A stretch of 64,000 nucleotides of DNA from contig CABVDJ010000002.1 of NCBI GenBank assembly GCA_902497025.1, positions 62,001-126,000 of the forward strand, given 5' to 3'. Source of the stretch: an uncultured Collinsella sp. (lineage in GTDB: Bacteria; Actinomycetota; Coriobacteriia; Coriobacteriales; Coriobacteriaceae). Below, in pieces: positions 6,933 to 15,481 of the stretch. The notes below the pieces were generated by a model that saw nothing but the letters and a program-made list of their open reading frames with translations, was not told where the DNA came from and did no database searches. The position numbers and the translations under genes are program-made. Within the stretch, counting starts at the first letter, position 1. Each line of letters opens with the position of its first letter.

Positions 6933-7847
6933 CTACCAGCTTTTCTCGATATCGCGGATGCGCTGATAGAGCCACTCGTTTTGCGGCGCCTGGATATTGT
7001 GTTTGGCTGCGAGGCGGCAGATGGTGCCCGCGAACTCATCAACCTCGGTTTTGCGCCTTGCGACGCGGTCTTGAGCCATCGAGGGCATACCGGCGGGGTC
7101 GATTCCCTCGATGAGATGCACCATCTGCGTCAGGTCTGCCTCGGTCAGCTCAATGCCCTCGGCGTTGGCGACCGCAAGCGTTTCGCGCATGGCGGAAACA
7201 AAACAGCGACGCTGCTCGGAGCCCGGCTCCGTGGCGCTTCCGTAGGTCCCGCCGTAGGCCATGCACGTCTGGTTGATGCCATCGTTGAGCATGAGTTTGG
7301 CCCACATGCGGTGCGCAATGTCGCTCTCGACGGTATGGGCGATGCCGCAGCGCGTGTAGAGCTCGTCGATGGCGGTAACGGTTGCAGGCTCGGTGCCCGC
7401 TGCCGCGCCAAAGCGAATCTCGCCCGCATTGGTAAAGGTGAGCGCGCCGTCGAGGAATACGGCGTCCATGCCCTGGCAGATACCCAGGACGGTGTGCTTC
7501 CAGCCAAAGCGCTCGGCAATCTTTTGCTCGCTTGTGATGCCATTGCACAATGAGGCGATGAGCGTGTTGGGTCCCACGACACGCTCCATAGTCTTGAGTG
7601 CTTGGTCGAGACCGGTGGTCTTGACCGTCAGGATGACCAGATCGGCGGGCGCTGCCTCGCTGGCACGGACGGACGTGAGATCGCAGGGCTTGCCGTTGAC
7701 GGTGAGCGCGTCGTTCGCATGGCGCTCAAAACGGGCATCATCCATGACGTATTCGACGGCGTCGTTGCCGAGCGCCCGGGCGATCATGCTGCCGTAGAGC
7801 AGGCCGACGCCGCCCTTGCCGATAAAGGCGACCTTGTTGATCTGCAT
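6933..7847 (-). CDS. ketopantoate reductase family (PanE/ApbA-like) dehydrogenase
   Basis: A 304-residue protein. Start ATG 7847 is chosen because GGGGAG precedes it and the Rossmann fold begins at once: INKVAFIGKGGVGLLYGSMIA carries the GxGxxG NADPH motif. Further family features are VILTVKTTGLDQAL, the SLCNGI motif and LMLNDGINQTCMAYG near the catalytic helix. The family reduces 2-dehydropantoate to pantoate, but many members act on other 2-oxo acids; no other pantothenate gene is nearby. It lies downstream of the 64-residue gene, separated by a terminator-like hairpin. Confidence 0.85.
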   Translation of the reverse strand: MQINKVAFIGKGGVGLLYGSMIARALGNDAVEYVMDDARFERHANDALTVNGKPCDLTSVRASEAAPADLVILTVKTTGLDQALKTMERVVGPNTLIASLCNGITSEQKIAERFGWKHTVLGICQGMDAVFLDGALTFTNAGEIRFGAAAGTEPATVTAIDELYTRCGIAHTVESDIAHRMWAKLMLNDGINQTCMAYGGTYGSATEPGSEQRRCFVSAMRETLAVANAEGIELTEADLTQMVHLIEGIDPAGMPSMAQDRVARRKTEVDEFAGTICRLAAKHNIQAPQNEWLYQRIRDIEKSW

Positions 7848-7866
7848 GTGAATCATCTCCCCATGT

Positions 7867-7892
7867 AAAAGGCGCCCGCGTAAGGGGCGCCT
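7867..7892 (-). terminator. terminator or attenuator between the 64-residue gene and the reductase
   Basis: On the minus strand the stem AGGCGCC with GGGCGCC and an 8-nt loop is followed by TTTTA. It ends about 20 bp upstream of the reductase start and could end the upstream transcript. Confidence 0.65.
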
Positions 7893-7968
7893 GATGGATT
7901 GTATGCTGCCAAGGTGATTGGTGGGTGCGCGGGGCGGCTGTTGTAAAAAAGAAACGTTTGCCTGGACG

Positions 7969-8163
7969 CTACGCTGCAGGGCAGACCGCAAAGACGCGGG
8001 CGGGGTATCCGACGCCATCGCGGACCTTGGGGAAGGTGCAGAAGATGACGGCACCCGTGGCGGGAAGCTCGTCCAGATGGTCCATGACCTCGATCTGATA
8101 GCGGTCGACCGAGAGGATGTACTGCTCGCCGGGGTAGGGGTAGGCGTCCTCACGCGTGGTCAC
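7969..8163 (-). CDS. small hypothetical protein, 64 residues
   Basis: GTG start at 8163 with AAGGAG at good spacing. The sequence is compact and non-repetitive, with a plausible mixed alpha/beta core (QYILSVDRYQIEVMDHLDEL and GAVIFCTFPKV). No motif is recognised. It is transcribed towards the PanE-family gene, with a terminator-like hairpin between. The good Shine-Dalgarno and normal amino acid composition support a real gene, but no family is assigned. Confidence 0.55.
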   Translation of the reverse strand: MTTREDAYPYPGEQYILSVDRYQIEVMDHLDELPATGAVIFCTFPKVRDGVGYPARVFAVCPAA

Positions 8164-8326
8164 GCTCGTCTCCTTTCATCGGGCTTTTTGCTGATGTTAA
8201 AGCGGTGCCGTGACGGCTCGATTTCTGCTGCGTTACGATACGTTCTCGATTGCGATTCCACGATGTTTCGGCTGCGTGACCATTGTGTTTCGCCTTGTCG
8301 GGGCGCTGATGGCGAAGGGAGGGGCC

Positions 8327-9517
8327 GTGCAATACCGCGTTGACCCCAAAAGTGGTAACCGAATATCCGCTCTGGGTCTGGGCTGCATGAGGTTTCCCGG
8401 TGCGCCGGGACGTCCGGATGCGAAGACAGCCGATGCCATCATCTCCCGTGCGGTGGAGCAGGGGATTAATTATCTGGACACGGCCTATCTCTATCCCGGC
8501 AACGAGGCTTGCGTGGGCGCTTCGCTTGAACGCCTGGGCTTGCGCGACCAGGTTTTGCTCGCAACCAAGCTGCCGCATGCTTCGTGCAAATGCGCGGAGG
8601 ATTTCGATCGGTTTTTCGACGAGCAGCTGCGCCGCCTGCAGACCGACCATATCGACTATTACCTTATGCACAACATCACCTCGCCTGCGCAGTGGGAGCG
8701 CGTGGTGGCGCTGGGCATCGAGGACTGGATCGCGCAGCAAAAGGCTGCAGGGCGTATTCGTCAGATAGGCTTTTCGTACCACGGCAGCGCGGCGGACTTC
8801 CTTACGATGCTCGATGCGTATGAGTGGGACTTTTGCCAGATCCAGTACAACTACGCTGGAGAGCGATATCAGGCGGGAACGGCGGGGCTCATGGCCGCCG
8901 CCGAGCGAGGTCTCGCGGTGTTTGTGATGGAGCCGCTTTTGGGCGGACGCTTGGCAGGCAAATTGCCTCCGCGGGCGCGCGCTGTTCTCGATGGTGCATG
9001 CGATCGGCATTTGCATACGCCTGCCGCTTGGGGGCTCTCGTGGGTGTGGAATCATCCCCAGGTGACCATGTTGCTTTCTGGTATGACCGATACCGCGCAG
9101 GTGGACGAGAATTCGTCACTGGCAGACCTCGCGTTGCCGAATTCGATGACGGCCAACCAGCTCGACACGATTGCGCGCGTGTTGATGGAGTTTGAGAAAT
9201 CGAACCGTGTGCCCTGCACGGGATGCGGCTACTGCATGCCATGTCCCAAGGGTATTAACATTCCCGGCTGCTTTGCCGCTTACAACGCAAGCTATGCGCA
9301 CAGCTGGTTTACGGGTCTATCGCAGTACTTTACGGCGAGCGCGGTGCGCACAAGCGAGGCCAAGCTGGTGAGCAATTGCGTCAAGTGCGGCAAATGCGCG
9401 CGCCACTGCCCACAGCATATTGATATCCCCGAGCGTCTCGATGACGTGCGCCGACGTTTCCAGCCTGATCCCGTGACGGCGGTGCTTAAGGCCTTCGGCA
9501 AAACGCGCTCCTCATGA
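8327..9517 (+). CDS. aldo/keto reductase with C-terminal [4Fe-4S] ferredoxin domain
   Basis: A 396-residue protein. GTG 8327 gives the family start (V/M)QYRVDPKSGN with AGGGAGG upstream; ATG 8309 in the same frame is an alternative. Residues 1-290 form an AKR barrel with LDTAYLYPGNEA (catalytic Tyr region) and DYYLMHNI. The tail holds two cysteine clusters, CTGCGYCMPCPKGINIP and CVKCGKCARHCPQHIDIPE, that should bind Fe-S clusters. Such AKR-ferredoxin fusions are common in anaerobes; substrates are generally unknown. It is followed by a palindromic repeat and a dehydrogenase gene. Confidence 0.9.
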   Translation: MQYRVDPKSGNRISALGLGCMRFPGAPGRPDAKTADAIISRAVEQGINYLDTAYLYPGNEACVGASLERLGLRDQVLLATKLPHASCKCAEDFDRFFDEQLRRLQTDHIDYYLMHNITSPAQWERVVALGIEDWIAQQKAAGRIRQIGFSYHGSAADFLTMLDAYEWDFCQIQYNYAGERYQAGTAGLMAAAERGLAVFVMEPLLGGRLAGKLPPRARAVLDGACDRHLHTPAAWGLSWVWNHPQVTMLLSGMTDTAQVDENSSLADLALPNSMTANQLDTIARVLMEFEKSNRVPCTGCGYCMPCPKGINIPGCFAAYNASYAHSWFTGLSQYFTASAVRTSEAKLVSNCVKCGKCARHCPQHIDIPERLDDVRRRFQPDPVTAVLKAFGKTRSS

Positions 9518-9527
9518 CCCTTTTATA

Positions 9528-9594
9528 ACTTGCGGTGGAATAGTTCCTGTTTGCGGCAGAATAGGGGCCAAACAGGAACTATTTCACCGCAACT
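9528..9594. repeat. palindromic intergenic repeat, copy 1
   Basis: 25-nt arms (9528-9552 and 9570-9594) form a near-perfect long hairpin with a 17-nt loop containing GAATAGGG. It ends 13 bp before the GTG of the next gene. A second copy at 10695-10761 keeps the outer arms but has a different, still self-complementary, inner arm. Confidence 0.8.
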
Positions 9595-9607
9595 GAAGGG
9601 GGCTGTC

Positions 9608-10627
9608 GTGGGCCATCGGGATTCATGTGATGATTTGCGTGAGGTTCGTTGGGGCATTTTGGGTGCCGGACACATTTCTCATCGATTTGCATCGTCGCTC
9701 AAGAAGGTCGACGGGGCACGGCTGGTGGCTGCGGCCGGTCGCACTCCTGCACATGTCGAGGAATTTTGCCGAGCGTTTTCGATCGATGCTGCGCATGGCC
9801 ACGCCTCGGTCGACGATAACGGCAATGCGGCTTATGACGCGCTGATTGCCGACCCCGATGTCGACGCAATCTACTTGGCTCTTCCGCATGGCATGCATAC
9901 GCGTTGGGCCTGTCGCGCGCTGCGCGCCGGAAAGGCCGTGCTGTGCGAAAAGCCGGCCGTTTTGAGTGAGGAAGAGGCTCTCTCGATTGCCTCCACCTCT
10001 CGCGAGCGCGGCGTGCTGTTTATGGAGGCGATGAAGAATCGGTTTTGCCCGATGCGCACTCGCGTGAAGGACTTGCTTGCGTCGGGTGAGCTTGGCCGTA
10101 TTGTCTCGATTGAAAGCGTGCAAAAGCTCGATTACGGCGAGTCTCCTTCGGGCTATCTGCTTGATCCGTTGCAGGGCGGCTGTCTATATGACATGGGCTG
10201 CTATGCAGTCGGTTGGTTTGAGGATTTGCTCGCGGGCGCTTGCGAAGTTTCGTCTCGTGAAGTTCGCTGGCGTGACGTATCGGGCGGCCGCGTCGATTGG
10301 GCCGACGAGATCCATATGAGCGTCGACGGTATACCCATTCATATGGTGTGCGACGGCGAAGCAACATATGAAAGCCGCTTAACGATTGCCTGTGAGCGGG
10401 GCTCGTTGGAAATCGAGCGTCTCCATCGCCCCGAGCTCGCTCATGTGAAGTATTCCGACGGTCGAACGCTCGAAATAAATGCCCCGTTTGAGATCGATGA
10501 TTTCTACGGCGAAATCCAGCATGCGACCCAGCTCATCCGGGCGGGGAAACTCGAGAGTCCCGTCATGCCCCTTGCCGCCACGCAGCGCTGCGCGCGCATT
10601 ATCGATGCGATTCGCTTGAAACTTTAG
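9608..10627 (+). CDS. Gfo/Idh/MocA-family NAD(P)-dependent oxidoreductase
   Basis: A 339-residue protein. GTG 9608 is chosen because AAGGGGG precedes it by 7 bases; ATG starts further upstream fall in the palindromic repeat. The Rossmann motif is WGILGAGHISHRFASSL (about residues 15-31), and CEKPAVLSEEE carries the family Lys for catalysis. The C-terminal half matches the GFO_IDH_MocA_C alpha/beta domain (GGCLYDMGCYAVGW). Members oxidise or epimerise sugars, inositols or trans-dihydrodiols. The substrate cannot be told here. Confidence 0.85.
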   Translation: MGHRDSCDDLREVRWGILGAGHISHRFASSLKKVDGARLVAAAGRTPAHVEEFCRAFSIDAAHGHASVDDNGNAAYDALIADPDVDAIYLALPHGMHTRWACRALRAGKAVLCEKPAVLSEEEALSIASTSRERGVLFMEAMKNRFCPMRTRVKDLLASGELGRIVSIESVQKLDYGESPSGYLLDPLQGGCLYDMGCYAVGWFEDLLAGACEVSSREVRWRDVSGGRVDWADEIHMSVDGIPIHMVCDGEATYESRLTIACERGSLEIERLHRPELAHVKYSDGRTLEINAPFEIDDFYGEIQHATQLIRAGKLESPVMPLAATQRCARIIDAIRLKL

Positions 10628-10694
10628 TGCGTGGGGGCATGGCGCCAGCGCCTGGAATGCCTTGGAGGCCTTTGCCCCTGATGCCCCTTTTATA

Positions 10695-10761
10695 ACTTGC
10701 GGTGGAATACGGTCTGTTTGCGCCAAAATAGGGCACCAATAGACCGTATTTCACCGCAACT
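10695..10761. repeat. palindromic intergenic repeat, copy 2
   Basis: The outer arms are shared with copy 1 (ACTTGCGGTGGAATA and TATTTCACCGCAACT). The inner arm is CGGTCTGTTT pairing with AATAGACCG, replacing the GTTCCTGTTT/AAACAGGAAC pair of copy 1. The loop is CAAAATAGGGC-like. It lies 19 bp upstream of the endonuclease IV start. Confidence 0.8.
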
Positions 10762-10780
10762 GATGAGGAGGGAGCTGGAG

Positions 10781-11647
10781 ATGCTGACGATCGGGTGTCA
10801 TCTTTCGACGACGAAGGGCTATCGGGCAATGGGGGAGACGGCGTTGTCCATTGGCGCCAATACCTTTGCGTTCTTTACGCGCAACCCGCGCGGTGGCAAG
10901 GCAAAAGAACTTGACATGGATGACGTGGCGGCTCTGCGCGAGCTTATGTCGCAAAACGACTTTGGACCGCTGGTGGCGCATGCCCCGTATACCTACAACC
11001 CCTGCTCCGCTAAGGAGCGGGCGCGAGAGTTTGCCTTGGAGGCTATGGCGGAAGATTTGCAGCGTCTGGAAGCACTGCCCGGCAACTACTACAATTTTCA
11101 CCCCGGTGCGCATGTGGGACAGGGGACAGACGCCGGCATTCAGATGATTGTCGACACGCTGTGCCAGGTGATGTTTGAGGGACAGCAGACGACGGTATTG
11201 CTCGAGACCATGGCGGGCAAGGGCACCGAGGTGGGCCGTAGCTTTGAAGAACTGGCGTGCATTATCGAGGGCGTTGCCGCCAAGTGCCCAGAGCTGTCCG
11301 ATAAGCTGGGCGTTTGTTTGGACACCTGCCACGTGAGCGATGCCGGCTACGACATCATCCATGATCTGGACGGCGTGCTCGACGAGTTCGATCGCGTGGT
11401 GGGTATCGAGCGCCTGCGCGCCGTGCACATCAATGACTCCAAGAATCCCTGCGGCGCCCATAAGGATCGCCATGAGTGCATCGGCAAGGGCTACCTGGGT
11501 AGTGAAGAGTTTGGCGGCGGTATGCAGGTTATACAGAATATTGTATCGAATGGCCGCTTGCACGCATTGCCATTCATCTTGGAGACACCGAACGAACTTG
11601 CAGGTTATGCGGCCGAAATCAAACTGTTAAGGTCGTTGCAGCAGTAA
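10781..11647 (+). CDS. nfo: deoxyribonuclease IV (endonuclease IV, AP endonuclease)
   Basis: A 288-residue protein, normal size for the family. ATG 10781 follows GAGGAGGGAG. The TIM-barrel AP endonuclease family 2 signatures are present: [14 protein letters not shown] at the start, [46 protein letters not shown] and [22 protein letters not shown]. The His, Glu and Asp residues in these motifs bind three Zn ions. It cuts DNA 5' to abasic sites in base excision repair. Its leader carries the palindromic repeat. Confidence 0.95.
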   Translation: MLTIGCHLSTTKGYRAMGETALSIGANTFAFFTRNPRGGKAKELDMDDVAALRELMSQNDFGPLVAHAPYTYNPCSAKERAREFALEAMAEDLQRLEALPGNYYNFHPGAHVGQGTDAGIQMIVDTLCQVMFEGQQTTVLLETMAGKGTEVGRSFEELACIIEGVAAKCPELSDKLGVCLDTCHVSDAGYDIIHDLDGVLDEFDRVVGIERLRAVHINDSKNPCGAHKDRHECIGKGYLGSEEFGGGMQVIQNIVSNGRLHALPFILETPNELAGYAAEIKLLRSLQQ

Positions 11648-11708
11648 TGGCTGCCATAAAGTGGAGCGCTCCATTCACGTTATGGGTTTGTTTCAATCAG
11701 TTTTCTAA

Positions 11709-11737
11709 TTGCAGATTCTTCCAAGCGGGTGCATAAT
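11709..11737 (+). promoter_or_regulatory. sigma-70-type promoter of the amino acid ABC operon
   Basis: TTGCAG (11709-11714) and CATAAT (11732-11737) are 17 bp apart. Downstream, GACCTC and GAGGTC around a 10-nt loop form a small hairpin just before the Shine-Dalgarno AAGGAG. Confidence 0.6.
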
Positions 11738-11794
11738 AACCCTCAGTTTTTGCAGACCTCTGAATCAAACGAGGTCATCGGAAGGAGACTTATT

Positions 11795-12655
11795 ATGAAG
11801 CTCAAGAAGCTTGGCGCATTTGCCGCCACGGGTGCCATGGCGCTCGCCCTCGCACTGACGGGCTGCGGCTCGTCCAACGCCACCTCTGGTTCTGATGCCG
11901 GTTCCAGCAGCTCTGACGACGCTAAGGTCGAGAAGGTCGACGGCTCCAAGGAGTACGCGCTCGTCAAGGACGGTACGCTGACCGTCGGCACCTCTGCCGA
12001 GTACGCTCCGTTTGAGTACAAGGATGACAACGGCGATTATCAGGGCTTTGACCTTGAACTCATCAAGGCTATCGGCGACAAGCTGGGCCTGGATGTCGAG
12101 TATGTCAACAATGACTTCGACACGCTGGTTCCGGGCGTCGCTTCGGGCGCCAAGTATGACGTCTCCATCGCGGCCATCACCGACACGCCCGAGCGTGAGA
12201 AGGAAGTTACTTTCTCCGATTCCTACTACATGGACGATCAGGCTATCGTGACCAAGGTCGATAACACCGACATCACGGCCGACAACTACAGCGAGAAGCT
12301 CAACAACGCCGACGCTACCATCATCGTCCAGTCTGGCTCGACCGCCGAGTTCTTTGCCCAGGAGAACTTCCCCAAGGCCAAGATTGTCCCCTACAAGGAC
12401 GCCACCGAGTGCTTCAGCGCCCTGCAGTCCGATAAGGGCGACGCCGTAGTCACCAACCGCTCCGTTGCCAGCCAGCTGACCGCCGAGCAGTTCAACACCT
12501 GCCAGACCATCAAGCAGGTCAGCACCGGCGAGGAGTACGCCATCGCCATCAACCAGGGCAACACCAAGCTCAAGGACGACATCAACCAGGCCATCAAGGA
12601 CCTGACCGATGACGGTACCGTTGACGCCCTCATGGCTAAGTACAACATCAAGTAA
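11795..12655 (+). CDS. polar amino acid ABC transporter, substrate-binding lipoprotein
   Basis: A 286-residue protein from ATG 11795 (GGAAGGAG upstream). It has a type II signal peptide with lipobox LTGC (Cys24), a Ser/Asp linker, then a family 3 solute-binding domain: TLTVGTSAEYAPFEYKDDNGDYQGFDLELIKAI at its start and VSIAAITDTPEREKEVTFSDSYY in the middle. These match the His/Gln/Arg/cystine binding proteins. It should be anchored to the outer face of the membrane and feed the permease and ATPase encoded next. Which amino acid is bound is not decided. Confidence 0.92.
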   Translation: MKLKKLGAFAATGAMALALALTGCGSSNATSGSDAGSSSSDDAKVEKVDGSKEYALVKDGTLTVGTSAEYAPFEYKDDNGDYQGFDLELIKAIGDKLGLDVEYVNNDFDTLVPGVASGAKYDVSIAAITDTPEREKEVTFSDSYYMDDQAIVTKVDNTDITADNYSEKLNNADATIIVQSGSTAEFFAQENFPKAKIVPYKDATECFSALQSDKGDAVVTNRSVASQLTAEQFNTCQTIKQVSTGEEYAIAINQGNTKLKDDINQAIKDLTDDGTVDALMAKYNIK

Positions 12656-12676
12656 AATAGCTACTTGATTGCGCGC

Positions 12677-12711
12677 GGGCCCTTTCCGTTTTGGCGGAGA
12701 GGGCCTTTGCG
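12677..12711 (+). terminator. terminator or attenuator after the binding-protein gene
   Basis: The stem GGGCCCTTTCCG pairs with CGGAGAGGGCC (one G-T pair) around TTTTGG, with a short T run. Partial read-through would give more binding protein than permease. Confidence 0.7.
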
Positions 12712-12771
12712 CTTCTTGAATGGGCGTCATCCCGCCCCGTTATGTCGGCAACTTAAACGTTAGGAGCCACC

Positions 12772-14133
12772 TTGTCTCGATTGAACCAAGGAGCTATGGG
12801 CCAGAGCTATCAACTGCCCTCGATGCTCCAAAAGCTAGCCTGCGCTTTGGCTGTGGCGCTCGCCCTGGTGTGCGCGGGGGCCTGCGTGCCCACGACCGCC
12901 GAGGCGCTTGAGACCGCAAAGATCACCGCCCGACCCAATACCGGTTCGGGTAGCGACGTGGTCGGTGGCACCGAGACCCGCATCACCTGGGAGGTCCAGG
13001 CCGATGCCGACGAGGAGCTGGGCGGCCTTTCGCTGACGTTTGCCGACGGCACGACCTTTGGCGCCGATGATACGCGCCTGACGATGCTCTCGGGCGAGGA
13101 CCTCATGGATCGTACGCCCATGAAACCCACGTGCACGGCTGATGGTCAGACGCTCAAGATCGACTTTGGCGAGACGGCGCCTGCCGGCGGCTTTTTCCGT
13201 GTCGAGGTTTACGGCGTGACGTTTCCCGTTGAGGGCGGCGATGAGGCCTTTAGCGGCACCTATACGCTCGCCGACGGTTCGACCAAGAAGATTTCAAAAA
13301 TTCCTTCCGTCGAGATCAAGGGCGTGACGGCCTTCGATAACTTCCTGGCCGATCTTAAGGAGCAGCCGTGGGTCGAGGCCTGGAACTCCAATATGTTCCT
13401 GCGCCTGTTCTTGAACCCGGTCATTTTGGTCCAGAGCCTGCCGATCGTCTTTAAGGGCTTCCTTATGTCGCTCTCGATCGTGCTTGTGGCGTTTCCGCTG
13501 GCAATTCCCTTCGGTTTTGCCCTGTCGCTCATGCGCATCTCCAAGTCGCGCATCCTGCGTTGCCTCGCCGGCATCTACGTGAATATCATTCGCGGTACGC
13601 CGGCGTTCCTGCAGATCTATATCGCGTTCTTCGGTCTGCCGTTGGCCGGCGTCAAGGTGGACGACTATGTCTTGGGCGTTATCGTCATGGCCATGAACTC
13701 GTCTGCGTACCTGTGCGAGATCTTCCGTGCCGGTATTCAATCGATCCCCAAGGGCCAAAACGAGGCTGCTCGCTCTCTGGGCATGAATGCCTTCCAGACG
13801 CTGCTCTACGTTATGATTCCGCAGACATTCCGCAATGTTTTGCCTACGCTGACCAGCGAGTTTATCTTGCTTTACAAGGATACGTCGCTGCTTGCCGCCG
13901 TGGGTGTGGTCGAGATCGTCATGAACGCCCGTACCATCGTGGCCACGACGGGCTCCATCACGCCGTATGTGGTTGCCGCCCTGTTCTATCTGGTCATCAC
14001 CCTGCCGCTCGCTCGCTTGGTGAGCGGTCTTGAGGCGAGGCTTTTGGGCACGACCGAGACCAAGAAGAAGCGTCCCGCCAAGAGCGCCGGACAGGTTGTC
14101 GCGACGCCTGCCGATCACATCGCCGGTTTGTAA
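12772..14133 (+). CDS. amino acid ABC permease with an N-terminal extracytoplasmic domain
   Basis: A 453-residue protein. TTG 12772 has TAGGAG at normal spacing; ATG 12796 in the same frame has AAGGAG only 2 bases away. A hydrophobic signal-like stretch (about 20-45) leads to an exported beta-rich domain of about 140 residues. From residue 215 a GlnP/HisM-type permease follows with the EAA loop (NEAARSLGMNAFQTLLYVMIPQ). Ordinary permeases of this type have about 220 residues, so the front half is an added domain. It is followed closely by the ATPase gene. Confidence 0.88.
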   Translation: MSRLNQGAMGQSYQLPSMLQKLACALAVALALVCAGACVPTTAEALETAKITARPNTGSGSDVVGGTETRITWEVQADADEELGGLSLTFADGTTFGADDTRLTMLSGEDLMDRTPMKPTCTADGQTLKIDFGETAPAGGFFRVEVYGVTFPVEGGDEAFSGTYTLADGSTKKISKIPSVEIKGVTAFDNFLADLKEQPWVEAWNSNMFLRLFLNPVILVQSLPIVFKGFLMSLSIVLVAFPLAIPFGFALSLMRISKSRILRCLAGIYVNIIRGTPAFLQIYIAFFGLPLAGVKVDDYVLGVIVMAMNSSAYLCEIFRAGIQSIPKGQNEAARSLGMNAFQTLLYVMIPQTFRNVLPTLTSEFILLYKDTSLLAAVGVVEIVMNARTIVATTGSITPYVVAALFYLVITLPLARLVSGLEARLLGTTETKKKRPAKSAGQVVATPADHIAGL

Positions 14134-14145
14134 GGAGGTCCTATC

Positions 14146-14898
14146 ATGAGCGAAACCAATAACTCGAACGAGGTCGTCGTCAGTATCAAGAACCTCCAGA
14201 AGGCCTTTGGCGATAACGTGGTCCTGCGCGATATCGATCTAGATGTGCACAAGGGTGAGGTCGTTGTGGTCCTGGGCCCTTCGGGCTCGGGCAAGTCGAC
14301 GATGCTTCGCTGCATCAATCGTCTGGAGCATCCCACGAGCGGCTCGATCATCGTTGAGGGCGTGGACGTGTGCGCCAAGGGTGTCGACCTCAACAAAGTG
14401 CGCACGCACCTGGGCATGGTGTTTCAGCAGTTCAACCTGTTCCCGCACCTGTCGGTCAAAAAGAACGTCATGCTTGCGCAGCAAAAGGTGCTCAAGCGCA
14501 GCAAGGAAGAGGCCGAGAAGATTGCCATCGAGGAGCTGACCAAGGTCGGCCTGGCCGAGCGCATCGACTTTATGCCGAGCCAGCTCTCGGGCGGTCAGCA
14601 GCAGCGCGTGGCGATCGCCCGCGCCCTGTCGATGAATCCACACGTGATGCTCTTTGACGAGGCTACGTCAGCGCTTGACCCCGAGCTTGTCCGCGACGTT
14701 CTTGGCGTCATGCGCGATCTTGCACGTGACGGTATGACCATGATCGTGGTGACGCACGAGATGGGCTTTGCCCGCGATGTCGCCGACCGCGTGGTCTTTA
14801 TGGACGGCGGCGTTATCGTGGAAGAGGGCACGCCGAGCGAGGTCTTCGACCATCCCAAGAGCGAACGCACCAAGGCGTTCTTGGGCAATATCTCGTAG
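14146..14898 (+). CDS. amino acid ABC transporter ATPase (GlnQ/HisP type)
   Basis: A 250-residue cytoplasmic ATPase, normal length. ATG 14146 follows AAGGAGG 13 bp after the permease stop. Walker A is GPSGSGKST (about 45-53), the signature is [15 protein letters not shown], Walker B is [11 protein letters not shown], and the switch His is in [16 protein letters not shown]. It completes the three-gene importer with the upstream lipoprotein and permease. Confidence 0.95.
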   Translation: MSETNNSNEVVVSIKNLQKAFGDNVVLRDIDLDVHKGEVVVVLGPSGSGKSTMLRCINRLEHPTSGSIIVEGVDVCAKGVDLNKVRTHLGMVFQQFNLFPHLSVKKNVMLAQQKVLKRSKEEAEKIAIEELTKVGLAERIDFMPSQLSGGQQQRVAIARALSMNPHVMLFDEATSALDPELVRDVLGVMRDLARDGMTMIVVTHEMGFARDVADRVVFMDGGVIVEEGTPSEVFDHPKSERTKAFLGNIS

Positions 14899-14923
14899 CC
14901 GCTTTATATGACTGACATAGCAG

Positions 14924-14959
14924 AAAACGGGAGCCGGATGTGATCCGGCTCCCGTTTTT
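14924..14959 (+). terminator. terminator of the amino acid ABC operon
   Basis: A 16-bp perfect stem (AAAACGGGAGCCGGAT and complement) with a 3-nt loop ends in TTTTT. It can also serve the convergent flavodoxin gene. Confidence 0.92.
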
Positions 14960-15015
14960 GTTGGGACGCGAATGTGTTTTGGTGCAGAGCGCGTTACGGG
15001 CGGAGCTCATTGCCG

Positions 15016-15435
15016 CTAGGCGAGCTCGGCTCCAAGGGCGCGGCAGGCCGCCTCGCCCTCATCGTCGGGGGCGTCGTAGCAGATGACGGAATCGACGACG
15101 TTAACACCCGCCTCGTCGGCGTCCGCCTTCCAGTTGTCCATCCATTCGCCCTCGGCCCACGAATAAGAGCCAAAGAGGACGACCTTCTTGTCGCCGAGAG
15201 TCTCCTTGACCTCGTTCCACATCGGCTGGAACTCATCGTACTCGAGCTCCTCGGAGCCCATGGCGGGGCAGCCGAAGGCGAAGGCGTCGTAGTCGGCGGC
15301 CCTGTCGGTAGAGAAGTCGGCGCAGGGGATGACCTCAGTTTCGGCACCCGCGGACGTGGCGCCTTCGGCGACGAGATTTGCCATGACCTCGGTGTTGCCT
15401 GTACCGCTCCAGTAGACGACGGCGATCTTGCTCAT
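15016..15435 (-). CDS. flavodoxin
   Basis: A 139-residue protein from ATG 15435 (AAGGAA upstream). The FMN phosphate-binding loop is YWSGTGNTEVMA near the N-terminus; FGCPAMGSEELEY and LFGSYSWAEGEWM match the isoalloxazine-contacting loops of short-chain flavodoxins. It is a cytoplasmic one-electron carrier that can replace ferredoxin under low iron. It is the second gene of a minus-strand operon after a DUF3793 gene, and shares its putative iron-responsive promoter. Confidence 0.95.
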   Translation of the reverse strand: MSKIAVVYWSGTGNTEVMANLVAEGATSAGAETEVIPCADFSTDRAADYDAFAFGCPAMGSEELEYDEFQPMWNEVKETLGDKKVVLFGSYSWAEGEWMDNWKADADEAGVNVVDSVICYDAPDDEGEAACRALGAELA

Positions 15436-15481
15436 ATGTTTTCCTTTCGCTTGTGCGGCGTGCGGCCGCGGTTTGTATGCT

